Assembly (NCBI GenBank): GCA_003533825.1
Contig: DQCG01000615.1
Location: 1-6,538, forward strand
DNA length: 6,538 nt
Reading direction: 5' to 3'
DNA from: Phycisphaerales bacterium
GTDB taxonomy: Bacteria; Planctomycetota; Phycisphaerae; Sedimentisphaerales; Anaerobacaceae
Made by a program: the position numbers and the translations under genes. How positions within the stretch are numbered: position 1 is the first letter of the stretch; each line of letters starts with the position of its first letter. The notes beneath the pieces are model-generated. The model did no database searches. It was not told the origin of the DNA and worked only from the letters and a program-made list of their open reading frames with translations. Below are positions 1 through 5,681 of this stretch, in pieces.

Positions 1-728
1 AAATTCCATATCGTATTTTCAGCCTTGCTCTTGATACCCTCGATGTCCTCCTTGGTAAGATGGACATTTTTTCTAAGCATTGCACTCAATTTGAATTGTC
101 TCAACGTGGTATCCTCCAATTTGTATTCTTTTGATTCCACGAGTGCTACGTTATCCAGCAGGCTCGAATTGCTGAGTTGTTTTATATAGCTGGCAACTTC
201 AAGATCGCTTGGGGCCATACCTCCTATATCTATGTGTGTGACCAGGAGTTTCTCCGGATTCTCAGATGCACTGTTCTGCTGTTGCGAGCCGTTCGCCTGG
301 GAAGCCTTGGCCTGAGCCGCCTGATATTTACTGGTTCTTGAAGCTGTTGAATTCTGCTTCGACTGCTTCTGAATTAGATTCACCTCCAAAAGCGATACAC
401 CCGCAGGCAAATTATTCGTCAGCGATGCCAATAAGATACTTCTCGGCACCGGTTCAAGCAGTTCCGCGGTAGTAAGGGCCGTCTTCATCATCTCCCTTTT
501 TTTCGTCTGAAGCTCCTCGAACTGTTTTATGGCCTCTTTTATCTCGGTCATCCTGGCATTTATCAGTTCTTCACTGGTCATGCAGGCACGCTGACGTATT
601 TTGATGGACACAAATGAGCCGCCTAATGCCGTCATTACCACCGCAAACAGAACAAGGTATATCAAGTTCGTTCTGCGGGATTCGTTGCTTTGAGCGTAAT
701 CATCAGGAACAAAATTTATATTTACCAT
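1..728 (-). CDS. pilN: PilN-like type IV pilus / type II secretion inner-membrane assembly protein (partial, C-terminus beyond the window edge)
   Basis: The frame is open from an ATG at 726-728 to the left edge: 242 codons plus two bases and no stop. Residues 1-11 read MVNINFVPDDY, which matches the short N-terminal PilN tail (INLLP-like) that docks into PilM. Residues 21-40 form one hydrophobic membrane helix. Residues 52-85 are charged and heptad-like, probably coiled coil. Residues 86-117 contain the usual PilN stretch ending NNLPAGVSLLEV. Residues 118-160 are a Gln/Ser/Ala/Lys-rich linker. Residues 161-218 look like the periplasmic alpha/beta domain (HIDIGGMAPS, then VASYIKQL and a closing FKLSAML strand). 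The known role is to link cytoplasmic PilM to periplasmic PilO in the pilus alignment complex. The gene lies 64 bases downstream of pilM with its own strong ribosome site, so it is the second gene of that operon. The family call is firm; whether it serves a pilus or a secretion system cannot be told here. Confidence 0.85.
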   Translation of the reverse strand, partial: MVNINFVPDDYAQSNESRRTNLIYLVLFAVVMTALGGSFVSIKIRQRACMTSEELINARMTEIKEAIKQFEELQTKKREMMKTALTTAELLEPVPRSILLASLTNNLPAGVSLLEVNLIQKQSKQNSTASRTSKYQAAQAKASQANGSQQQNSASENPEKLLVTHIDIGGMAPSDLEVASYIKQLSNSSLLDNVALVESKEYKLEDTTLRQFKLSAMLRKNVHLTKEDIEGIKSKAENTIWN

Positions 729-739
729 TTTTAAGTTTA

Positions 740-745
740 CCTCCT
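740..745 (-). promoter_or_regulatory. Ribosome binding site of pilN (AGGAGG)
   Basis: The minus strand reads AAAAGGAGGTAAAC just before the pilN ATG, leaving 11 bases between AGGAGG and the start. It is the best Shine-Dalgarno match in the window and fixes the pilN start at 728. Confidence 0.8.
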
Positions 746-757
746 TTTGTCAGGCCG

Positions 758-781
758 CCGAACAGACTCCGTTGCGTTCGG
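758..781 (-). repeat. Intercistronic hairpin between pilM and pilN
   Basis: CCGAAC (758-763) and GTTCGG (776-781) are a perfect 6-bp inverted repeat around a 12-base loop. It lies between the pilM stop and the pilN ribosome site. No T-run follows, so it is not an obvious terminator. It could affect mRNA stability or the relative expression of the two genes, or be chance. Confidence 0.35.
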
Positions 782-792
782 GAGCCCCGTTT

Positions 793-1770
793 CTACGATA
801 AGCTAAGTCCGAAGGTGACAGCCCAGTTGACGGGACGGTCTCTTCGGTCCATCTGGTCACCCAAATGTTCTTTGTTACGTTCGATATCTTTACCCAGGCG
901 GCAGGATTTGGCTATATCCACTGCCGCCAGACAATCTCCCACCTGTGCCGGCATTTCGAGTTGTTTCGCTATGGTTGCACATGATTCGGTATCTACAGCC
1001 TGGCCCGAAAGGAAAATCAGACGCTCTATTTGAGCGTTTCGGTACATCAAGCTAAACTGCCTTCTGCAGCCGGTCAGCTCTATCACTAATCTCGCTAATA
1101 CCTGCTCGTCGCCAAGCTGCTTGTAACCTATCGATATCGAATGAGCAAAAAGCAGATTCTTATGACGACAAATAACGACGTTAGTACAGTTTTCTTCTAT
1201 ACAGACGAGCATTACAATTGCTTCGAGGTCGGATTTGCGCCGGCCGAAAAACTTGACATAACAATTTGTCAAAGCTAACGGCCAAACACCAATAGACTTG
1301 ATCGACAGACCGGCCTCTTCGTATATTGCCAGGTGCCTGTCAATAATGGTACGTTCGGTTGCCATTATCAGAACATTGTCCTGCTCGGTCTCGATGTATT
1401 TCATCAGCGTATTCTCTTCAAGAGGCTCGAACGGGAGTTTCTGCTTTATCTTTGAGAAGACGGCATCCTGGGGTTTGCTGTCATTTATCTTCGGCATTTT
1501 TATATGATCGATAAACACATCACTTTCAGGCATTGCCGCTATAACCTCCTTGCCCCGAAAGTCGCCGTATGACGTAAACAAGTGCATAGTCTCAATGGCC
1601 CATTTTTGCCAATCTCTGCTACCGGGTTCGATGCCATCAGGTCTTTGTTTCCTGTTGCCTGCAATGACATTTATATTTTGTCCATTGCTTCCAAGCTGAG
1701 CCAGCTTAAGACTGTCATGCCTGACGTCAACGCCGATCGAGTATATGTGGTTTTTCAAAAGTCCTAACAT
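793..1770 (-). CDS. pilM: PilM-like actin-fold ATPase homologue of the type IV pilus assembly platform
   Basis: The product has 325 residues, slightly shorter than the usual PilM of about 350. The start MLGLLKNH followed by IGVDVRHDSLKLAQL (residues 12-26) fits the PilM N-terminus and the first phosphate-binding strand. VIAAMPESDVFIDHIKMP (76-93) and the KIKQKLPFEP stretch (108-117) match the family's 1B region. VVICRHKNLLFAHSISIG (198-215) is the second lobe, LIFLSGQA (251-258) sits where the adenosine motif is expected, and the end AVTFGLSLS is a typical PilM C-terminus. Nucleotide-binding positions are degenerate: RHDS replaces the usual GSSS, CIEEN (190-194) replaces the DIG-type motif, and LSGQA replaces a GGG-type motif. 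PilM is cytoplasmic and binds the N-terminal tail of PilN, whose gene follows directly. The ribosome site is weak. Assignment by family pattern is confident. Confidence 0.85.
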   Translation of the reverse strand: MLGLLKNHIYSIGVDVRHDSLKLAQLGSNGQNINVIAGNRKQRPDGIEPGSRDWQKWAIETMHLFTSYGDFRGKEVIAAMPESDVFIDHIKMPKINDSKPQDAVFSKIKQKLPFEPLEENTLMKYIETEQDNVLIMATERTIIDRHLAIYEEAGLSIKSIGVWPLALTNCYVKFFGRRKSDLEAIVMLVCIEENCTNVVICRHKNLLFAHSISIGYKQLGDEQVLARLVIELTGCRRQFSLMYRNAQIERLIFLSGQAVDTESCATIAKQLEMPAQVGDCLAAVDIAKSCRLGKDIERNKEHLGDQMDRRDRPVNWAVTFGLSLS

Positions 1771-1839
1771 ATTCTTATTGCACCCGTATTAAATGACTTA
1801 ATCCCCATGCGTTTTTATAACAACCGTAGTTCCAACTAA

Positions 1840-1869
1840 AATATATGAAACGGAACCTAATTCAGCCAA
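1840..1869 (-). promoter_or_regulatory. Putative sigma-70-type promoter for pilM-pilN
   Basis: On the minus strand TTGGCT (1864-1869) is followed after 18 bases by TATATT (1840-1845). The -10 box matches five of six consensus bases and the -35 box four of six. Transcription would start near 1833, giving a leader of about 63 bases. The call rests on position and similarity only. Confidence 0.35.
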
Positions 1870-1996
1870 ACTCCGGCAAAAATATTAGGTGCTCATTTCA
1901 CGGACAGCCGCAGCATACAGATTCAGCTTCCGATAAAATCTGCGATTCAAATTTATAGAAGCGGTTTTGGGGCTTATCAACGACATGGATGATTTT

Positions 1997-2021
1997 GAAG
2001 TTTTCCAAAAACAAAAACTTC
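1997..2021. repeat. AT-rich perfect hairpin
   Basis: GAAGTTTT (1997-2004) and AAAACTTC (2014-2021) are an exact 8-bp inverted repeat around a 9-base loop. Neither strand shows a clean T-run after the stem, so a factor-independent terminator is not supported. It may be an RNA structure or protein site in the gap, or chance in AT-rich sequence. Confidence 0.4.
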
Positions 2022-2132
2022 TTAATAGGGAAATTTTTCGTTAAAGAGTGAATACGATTAAGCGCGATAGTTTTAGATCGCAGAAGCTGCCGCCAATAGG
2101 CGCGGTAAGCGGAAAGTTTATGGGACTTTGTA

Positions 2133-2180
2133 GGGTGTGCACAGCACACCATTTTAAAAGTTGGTGTGCAATGCCCACCC
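2133..2180. repeat. Nested palindrome pair (REP-like) at the 3' end of gpsA
   Basis: Two 18-base arms, 2133-2150 and 2163-2180, are inverted copies of each other with 15 of 18 matches, separated by the AT-rich spacer ATTTTAAAAGTT. Each arm is itself palindromic: GGTGTGC-ACA-GCACACC on the left is perfect, and GGTGTGC-AAT-GCCCACC on the right has one mismatch. The structure begins five bases after the gpsA stop. It could stabilise the gpsA 3' end or end transcription inefficiently, since no T-run follows on the minus strand. Nested GC palindromes at a gene end resemble dispersed REP-type elements. Confidence 0.65.
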
Positions 2181-2184
2181 GACA

Positions 2185-3249
2185 TCACTCAGCCTTGAGC
2201 CGGCGTTTCATTAAATCCGCGATAGCTGTTCGCACGGGTTTGTTTTCGAACAGCACTTTATAGACTGCCTGGGTAATCGGCATCTCGGCACCGTATCGCT
2301 CAGCGAGGGCAATAACCGATTCACAGGTAGCAATACCCTCAACGACCGATTCGGTCGCACCCTGGGCTTGTTCAATTGTTTGCCCTTTGCCTATCCTTTC
2401 GCCGAACGAGCGGTTTCTTCCCGTTGGCGAAATGCAGGTCGTAACCAAATCACCCAAGCCGGTCAGGCCCGAGAAAGTCTGCGGTCTGGCTCCCATCGTA
2501 ATTCCCAGGCGTTTGATCTCCGCAAGCCCCCTGGTCAGAAGTGCCGCTTTGGCGTTATCTCCGGCGCCCGCGCCGTCTATTATTCCCGCCGCTATGGCGA
2601 TAACGTTTTTCATGGCGCCGGCTAATTCGACCCCGACGATATCCGTGTTCGTATAAACACGAAACCAGGGGACATTATCTGAAAAGGTATGCTGGATTTT
2701 TCTGGCCAGCGATTCATCGCGTGACGCCGAACAGGCCGTAGCCGGAAGTTTCCTGGCTAATTCATCGGCGATGGTAGGTCCGCTGAGGACCGCCAGTCGC
2801 TCGGATCGTTCCGCGGTCTGCGTACTGCGCGCCGAGCTCTGAGTCGCGGAAATCTGAACGCGGAAATCTGAACGAAGAATCTCCGCCAATATCTCGGTTG
2901 GACGCAGCAGCGTATCATTTTCAATGCCCTTGGCGACAGAGACAATGGGAACCTCCTGCGGGACATAACCCTTCAGTCTCGTCCAGACGGGCCTGATAAA
3001 CTGGCACGGCACGGCGGAAACAATCAGGTCGGCTCCGGACATGATACGCTTATCATCATGCTCGAATTCGAGCTCTTTGGGCAGCTTGTAGCCGGGCAGA
3101 AATTTCCTGTTCTCGCGATTTTTTGCTATCTCTTCCAATTGCCGGCGGTCATAACCCCAAATCCTCGCCGCTATGCCCTTCTCACAAAGCAGCATACCCA
3201 AAACGGTGCCCATTCCGCCATCGCCGATTATTGCAATATTCTTAAACAT
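2185..3249 (-). CDS. gpsA: NAD(P)-dependent glycerol-3-phosphate dehydrogenase
   Basis: GpsA reversibly reduces dihydroxyacetone phosphate to sn-glycerol-3-phosphate in the cytoplasm, supplying the phospholipid backbone. The 354-residue product opens with the Rossmann strand and loop IAIIGDGGMGT (5-15; glycines 9, 11, 14). It carries VSVAKGIE (103-110, Lys107), VLSGPTIADE (154-163), GAMKNVIAIAAGI (211-223, with Lys214 the expected catalytic lysine), GLTGLGDL (261-268, Asp267) and TGRNRSFG (276-283, Arg278 and Asn279 for substrate binding). The family usually has about 330-345 residues. The excess lies at residues 126-149, between LAEIL and LAVLSGP, where relatives have only a few residues; this stretch is encoded by a palindromic repeat. 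All catalytic motifs are intact, so the enzyme is probably active. There is no Shine-Dalgarno site before the ATG, and a strong promoter abuts the start. Confidence 0.96.
   Translation of the reverse strand: MFKNIAIIGDGGMGTVLGMLLCEKGIAARIWGYDRRQLEEIAKNRENRKFLPGYKLPKELEFEHDDKRIMSGADLIVSAVPCQFIRPVWTRLKGYVPQEVPIVSVAKGIENDTLLRPTEILAEILRSDFRVQISATQSSARSTQTAERSERLAVLSGPTIADELARKLPATACSASRDESLARKIQHTFSDNVPWFRVYTNTDIVGVELAGAMKNVIAIAAGIIDGAGAGDNAKAALLTRGLAEIKRLGITMGARPQTFSGLTGLGDLVTTCISPTGRNRSFGERIGKGQTIEQAQGATESVVEGIATCESVIALAERYGAEMPITQAVYKVLFENKPVRTAIADLMKRRLKAE
2803..2877 (-). repeat. Palindromic repeat element, copy A, inserted in frame in gpsA
   Basis: On the minus strand this stretch shares three blocks in the same order with copy B at 4928-4979: TTCGTTCAG, the 14-base core TTCCGCGACTCAGA (plus-strand 2838-2851), and GCAG-ACGCAGA (2817-2828, one mismatch). 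Its ends carry the inverted hexamer TCGTTC/GAACGA. It encodes about 24 residues (126-149 of GpsA) rich in Ser, Thr, Arg and Gln, absent from ordinary GpsA. Exact boundaries are uncertain by several bases. Confidence 0.7.
2845..2874. repeat. 14-base tandem duplication inside copy A
   Basis: CGCGGAAATCTGAA occurs exactly twice in a row (2845-2858 and 2859-2872), followed by the first two bases of a third unit. Because 14 is not a multiple of three, the two copies are read in different frames in gpsA (DFR and then QISA). Confidence 0.85.
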
Positions 3250-3257
3250 AGAAGCAA

Positions 3258-3286
3258 ATTAAACCAACCGGCACAGGGAATGTCAA
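3258..3286 (-). promoter_or_regulatory. Strong sigma-70-type promoter of gpsA (leaderless or nearly leaderless mRNA)
   Basis: The minus strand has a perfect TTGACA (3281-3286), a 17-base spacer and TTTAAT (3258-3263, five of six). Only eight bases (3250-3257) separate the -10 box from the gpsA ATG, so transcription should begin at the ATG or within about two bases of it. The missing Shine-Dalgarno site agrees with leaderless initiation. The promoter also separates gpsA from the GH172 gene 77 bases upstream. Confidence 0.7.
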
Positions 3287-3326
3287 TCTTGATATTTGCG
3301 ATGTTATTACTCATCAACGCATAACA

Positions 3327-4838
3327 CTAATCGGGAATATAGTAATAATATACGAGCGAAGAATAATTCGCCGGTGTGTCGTTATGATTGCCGTGCTCGG
3401 TTGAAATGGTTATCGATTTCTTGAAGTGAATCTTTCCCGGCCAGAATCTATATGTGGTGGTTGAGCCGTTTACCTGGCCAAAAACATCAATCAGGTCCTT
3501 TGTCTTCGGCTGACCGAACAGCGGCAGGGAATAGGGATTCGTCAGCCAGAAAGTGGACCAGCCGCCCTGGTATTCATCTTCATGGCCTGTGCCGTGGAAG
3601 CGTGGTTTTTCCTGGCCGTCGATGTAAATTCTCATATCACCTTCCCACCATCGCTTGCGGTCGGGTTTGACCGGCTCTACCGTCATGACCTGGCCGACGA
3701 CCGCCCCGGCACCTTTATAGTCGAACAGGATATAATCTTTCGGCTCGGTGATTGGCCATGCGTTGTTATATTTGGCGCCAAAATATCCGATAGCCGTATC
3801 TTTCTGCTCTGCCGGGAATTGATTGGTGTAGCCGACTTCGCAAAAGAATTCTCCGCCGGATTCGTAACTTCTGTTTTGAATGGTTATGCGTATGCCGTTC
3901 TTGAACGGCATCGGCAGATAGCAGTAGTAGGCCCCGGAATTGGACATACCCACAAAAAGACTTCTGACATCCGCCTGGCCGAGTCCGGATCCGAAAAACG
4001 GCCCGATAGGCACATCCGCGCCCGGCTCGTCCTGATTGTCGTAGAAAATCCGAAGATAGACATGGTTCAAAGAATAAGCATCCGGCCTGTAGAGAGGATT
4101 GATTTTAATATGCTGAACAGTCCCGCCGTTACTCAGTGACAAAAGCTCCACTTCCGGCATGGTTCCGCGGCTCGCAACAGCAAGCGGTACTATTTTGCGA
4201 GCCACCCGGATATTTTCAGATGTGCGCTTTGGATCGCTGCCGCAACTTTGGAAGATGTCGATAAGTTTTGAATTATCCTGTTTGTTTGTCCATGATGTTA
4301 GTGGAATACCTTTGTAGAGTTGATAATAGGTATTGTAGAAACCGGCTGCTTTTTCGGTCGTGATTTTCAAATGCCCGGCGAAAGGTATCGGCATCGAGCA
4401 GCTAAAGCCTCCGCTGGATATGAAGGAATGTGTCACCAAGGGGTAAACAAAAGGCCGGTGTAGGCCGCTGAAGAATTCCCTTGCCTCGTACTCGATACGC
4501 GGCGTCTTTTCATTGTCGAAATAGAACCTGAGCTTGCCCCAGTGTAAATTGCGCCCGCTGCCGGTGAACCAGAGGTTATAAACACAGCCGGGGCCATCTT
4601 CCTCGAAGATAACGTGCTCGCCTTTGTCATCAATGTAGAGCTGAGAGTAAGTTCCCCGAAATCCGTCGTCATTGCCGCCGGACCGGTCGTAGCTTGAGAG
4701 GTAATATGACTCGGCATTAGGATAAATATAAGCCAGCGACGATAGATTATAATAGAATTCCAGGCCAACCGGCTGGGCCTGCACATTGCCGGCAACAATC
4801 GCCAGGCAGACGGCTAAACCAATGAGTTTATTAATCAT
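3327..4838 (-). CDS. Secreted GH172 (DUF2961) family glycoside hydrolase
   Basis: The 503-residue product starts with a signal peptide (MINK, hydrophobic 5-17, likely cleavage after VQA at 21), so it acts in the periplasm or outside. The body shows the DUF2961 pattern: DGPGCVYNLWFTG (81-93), LRFYFDNEKTPRIE (103-116), HVYLRIFYDNQDEPGADVP (259-277), PIGPFFGSGLG (277-287), YLPMPFKNGIRITIQN (307-322), WWEGDMRIYIDGQEKPRF (397-414) and HGTGHEDEYQGGW (415-427). Characterised GH172 members act on alpha-D-fructofuranosides or D-arabinofuranosides. From memory, the alpha-fructofuranosidase catalytic pair is two glutamates 21 residues apart (Glu270/Glu291); Glu399 and Glu420 here have the same spacing and lie in the most conserved motifs. 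The substrate cannot be read from sequence. AGGTGA sits just before the ATG. The gene is upstream of gpsA on the same strand, but gpsA has its own promoter. Confidence 0.9.
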   Translation of the reverse strand: MINKLIGLAVCLAIVAGNVQAQPVGLEFYYNLSSLAYIYPNAESYYLSSYDRSGGNDDGFRGTYSQLYIDDKGEHVIFEEDGPGCVYNLWFTGSGRNLHWGKLRFYFDNEKTPRIEYEAREFFSGLHRPFVYPLVTHSFISSGGFSCSMPIPFAGHLKITTEKAAGFYNTYYQLYKGIPLTSWTNKQDNSKLIDIFQSCGSDPKRTSENIRVARKIVPLAVASRGTMPEVELLSLSNGGTVQHIKINPLYRPDAYSLNHVYLRIFYDNQDEPGADVPIGPFFGSGLGQADVRSLFVGMSNSGAYYCYLPMPFKNGIRITIQNRSYESGGEFFCEVGYTNQFPAEQKDTAIGYFGAKYNNAWPITEPKDYILFDYKGAGAVVGQVMTVEPVKPDRKRWWEGDMRIYIDGQEKPRFHGTGHEDEYQGGWSTFWLTNPYSLPLFGQPKTKDLIDVFGQVNGSTTTYRFWPGKIHFKKSITISTEHGNHNDTPANYSSLVYYYYIPD

Positions 4839-4841
4839 ATT

Positions 4842-4847
4842 TCACCT
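4842..4847 (-). promoter_or_regulatory. Ribosome binding site of the GH172 gene (AGGTGA)
   Basis: AGGTGA on the minus strand is three bases from the ATG at 4838. The GGTGA part pairs with the outer part of the 16S rRNA tail, for which short spacing is normal. It supports the ATG chosen, directly before the signal peptide. Confidence 0.6.
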
Positions 4848-4927
4848 GTTATTTTCTATATCAACGTGCCGGACTGTTCTCTAAGTACCATGGATACTCA
4901 AGATACCAGATGAATTCTGAAATGCAA

Positions 4928-4979
4928 CTTTTTCGTTCAGCGTTCCGCGACTCAGAACGCAGCACGCAGAACGAGAAAG
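4928..4979 (+). repeat. Palindromic repeat element, copy B, in the divergent intergenic region
   Basis: The 52-base element is bounded by inverted repeats CTTTTTCGTTC (4928-4938) and GAACGAGAAAG (4969-4979), matching at 10 of 11 positions. An inner pair GCGTT/AACGC (4940-4944, 4956-4960) is nested inside, and a 7-base unit ending ACGCAG repeats at 4957-4970. It shares the exact 14-base core TTCCGCGACTCAGA (4943-4956) and flanking blocks with copy A in gpsA, in opposite orientation. It lies upstream of both divergent genes. It contains no gene and is too small to encode its own mobility. Confidence 0.7.
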
Positions 4980-4980
4980 C

Positions 4981-5009
4981 TTGACCTTTTGGAAAGTCCT
5001 GTTTAACAT
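4981..5009 (+). promoter_or_regulatory. Putative promoter of the secreted-domain gene at 5064
   Basis: TTGACC (4981-4986, five of six) is followed after 17 bases by TAACAT (5004-5009, four of six). It would give a leader of about 48 bases. It begins two bases after repeat copy B ends, so the repeat may have changed or set this promoter's upstream context. Confidence 0.35.
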
Positions 5010-5063
5010 GAACTGCCGAAATATTGAATATGCAGTGACAATTTGATTGGCGAGAATGTCAAT

Positions 5064-5585
5064 ATGGAAAAGAAGCGGCGTTTGAGTGGATTTGTTGCGT
5101 GGAATGTTCTCTGCTCCGTGATCATGACAAGTAGTGTTGCTCTCGACAGCCAGGCGGCTTCGCAATCCGAACAGCCCATAAAGTATGAGTTGAAACTCGA
5201 AGGCGAGGACATCAGGTTGCTGGTTTTGCAAAGCGGCAACGAAAAGCAGACTTTTGAAGAGCCCGGCAAGAGCATTATGCTGGAGCCCGGCACGTACAAG
5301 ATCTCGCAACTGCTGCTGAAAAGTGGATTGGTACACTTCCCTTCCAGGGGCGGCACGCCGCTGGGGCCGATACAGGTGGGTCCCGACGAGCCGGCCTTCC
5401 TCAAAGCCGGCGGGCCGCTCGAACAACGCATCATAGTGCAGCGAAAGGGTCAATTACTGACGATGGACTATCGGTTAGTTGGAGCCGCCGGAGAAGGGTA
5501 TCGATTCGAAAGGGTGCATCGACCCGCTTTCACAATCTATAAGGGAGATAAAGAAATCGCCTCTGACAAGTTCCAGTTTGGCTGA
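5064..5585 (+). CDS. Secreted beta-rich protein of unrecognised family; ends at an in-frame TGA, possibly the N-terminal half of a larger membrane protein
   Basis: I do not recognise a named family. From the ATG at 5064 the product has 173 residues. A TTG seven codons upstream (5043) is an alternative start but would push charged residues ahead of the signal peptide. MEKKRR is followed by a hydrophobic stretch (about 8-27) and a likely signal peptidase I site SQA-AS (after 31). The rest (38-173) alternates polar and hydrophobic residues as in a beta-sandwich, with LEPGTYKI (73-80), QRIIVQRKGQLLTMDYRL (121-138) and RPAFTIYKGDKEIASDKFQFG (153-173). It stops at TGA 5583-5585 in what looks like the middle of a domain. 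The same frame continues open after the TGA into the seven-helix protein. It may be a standalone periplasmic protein or one half of a split gene. Confidence 0.6.
   Translation: MEKKRRLSGFVAWNVLCSVIMTSSVALDSQAASQSEQPIKYELKLEGEDIRLLVLQSGNEKQTFEEPGKSIMLEPGTYKISQLLLKSGLVHFPSRGGTPLGPIQVGPDEPAFLKAGGPLEQRIIVQRKGQLLTMDYRLVGAAGEGYRFERVHRPAFTIYKGDKEIASDKFQFG
5583..5585 (+). other. In-frame TGA between two segments of one continuous reading frame
   Basis: Frame 5064-6479 holds 471 sense or TGA codons and is interrupted only here. The codons after TGA read GGTCSYSWRVPPGVWGQLR, protein-like and consistent with another beta strand of the same domain, before the first downstream ATG at 5682. The change could be TGG (Trp) or TGC/TGT (Cys) to TGA, a genuine stop, or recoding. 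Confidence 0.6.
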
Positions 5586-5599
5586 GGCGGCACATGCTC

Positions 5600-5616
5600 G
5601 TACTCGTGGCGAGTAC
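5600..5616 (+). repeat. Perfect 7-bp hairpin 14 bases after the in-frame TGA
   Basis: GTACTCG-TGG-CGAGTAC forms a 7-bp stem with a 3-base loop whose second and third bases are G. The loop begins 21 bases after the TGA, near the distance at which bacterial selenocysteine insertion elements place their apical loop. No lower stem is convincing, and no selenocysteine machinery is visible in the window, so this is only suggestive. Confidence 0.45.
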
Positions 5617-5681
5617 CTCCGGGCGTCTGGGGACAGTTGCGGATTGTCCCGGCTATCGATTCTTCCGAGGATATCAGCAGT

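Larger units (their letters stand above)
1771..2184. other. Intergenic region of 414 bases between pilM and gpsA
   Basis: I see no convincing gene here. The right part holds a paired palindrome next to the gpsA stop (2133-2180). The middle contains an 8-bp AT-rich hairpin (1997-2021). The left part carries the putative pilM promoter. A 96-codon minus-strand frame covers much of it (1898-2188, GTG start overlapping the gpsA stop), but it translates through the palindromes and has no domain pattern. No riboswitch class was recognised on either strand. Confidence 0.6.

Noticed and set aside
614..1033. A plus-strand frame of 139 codons opposite pilN and pilM.
   Set aside because: Both opposing genes match known families over this range, so this frame is a shadow.
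2133..2180. CRISPR-like repeat pair.
   Set aside because: Only two inverted, not direct, copies with a 12-base spacer; no array and no cas genes.
1898..2188. A 96-codon minus-strand frame starting GTG and overlapping the gpsA stop by four bases, as if translationally coupled.
   Set aside because: It translates directly through the double palindrome and the AT-rich hairpin, has an odd Cys- and Lys-rich composition with no domain pattern, and no ribosome site of its own. The overlap is probably chance.
4881..5453. A long minus-strand frame of about 190 codons opposite the secreted-domain gene.
   Set aside because: It is antisense to a frame with a convincing signal peptide and beta-strand pattern, and itself has no signal, motif or ribosome site.
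5583..5585. TGA read as Trp or Gly by an alternative genetic code.
   Set aside because: gpsA ends at the normal place with TGA, other genes use TGG for Trp, and no other internal TGA occurs in the recognised genes.
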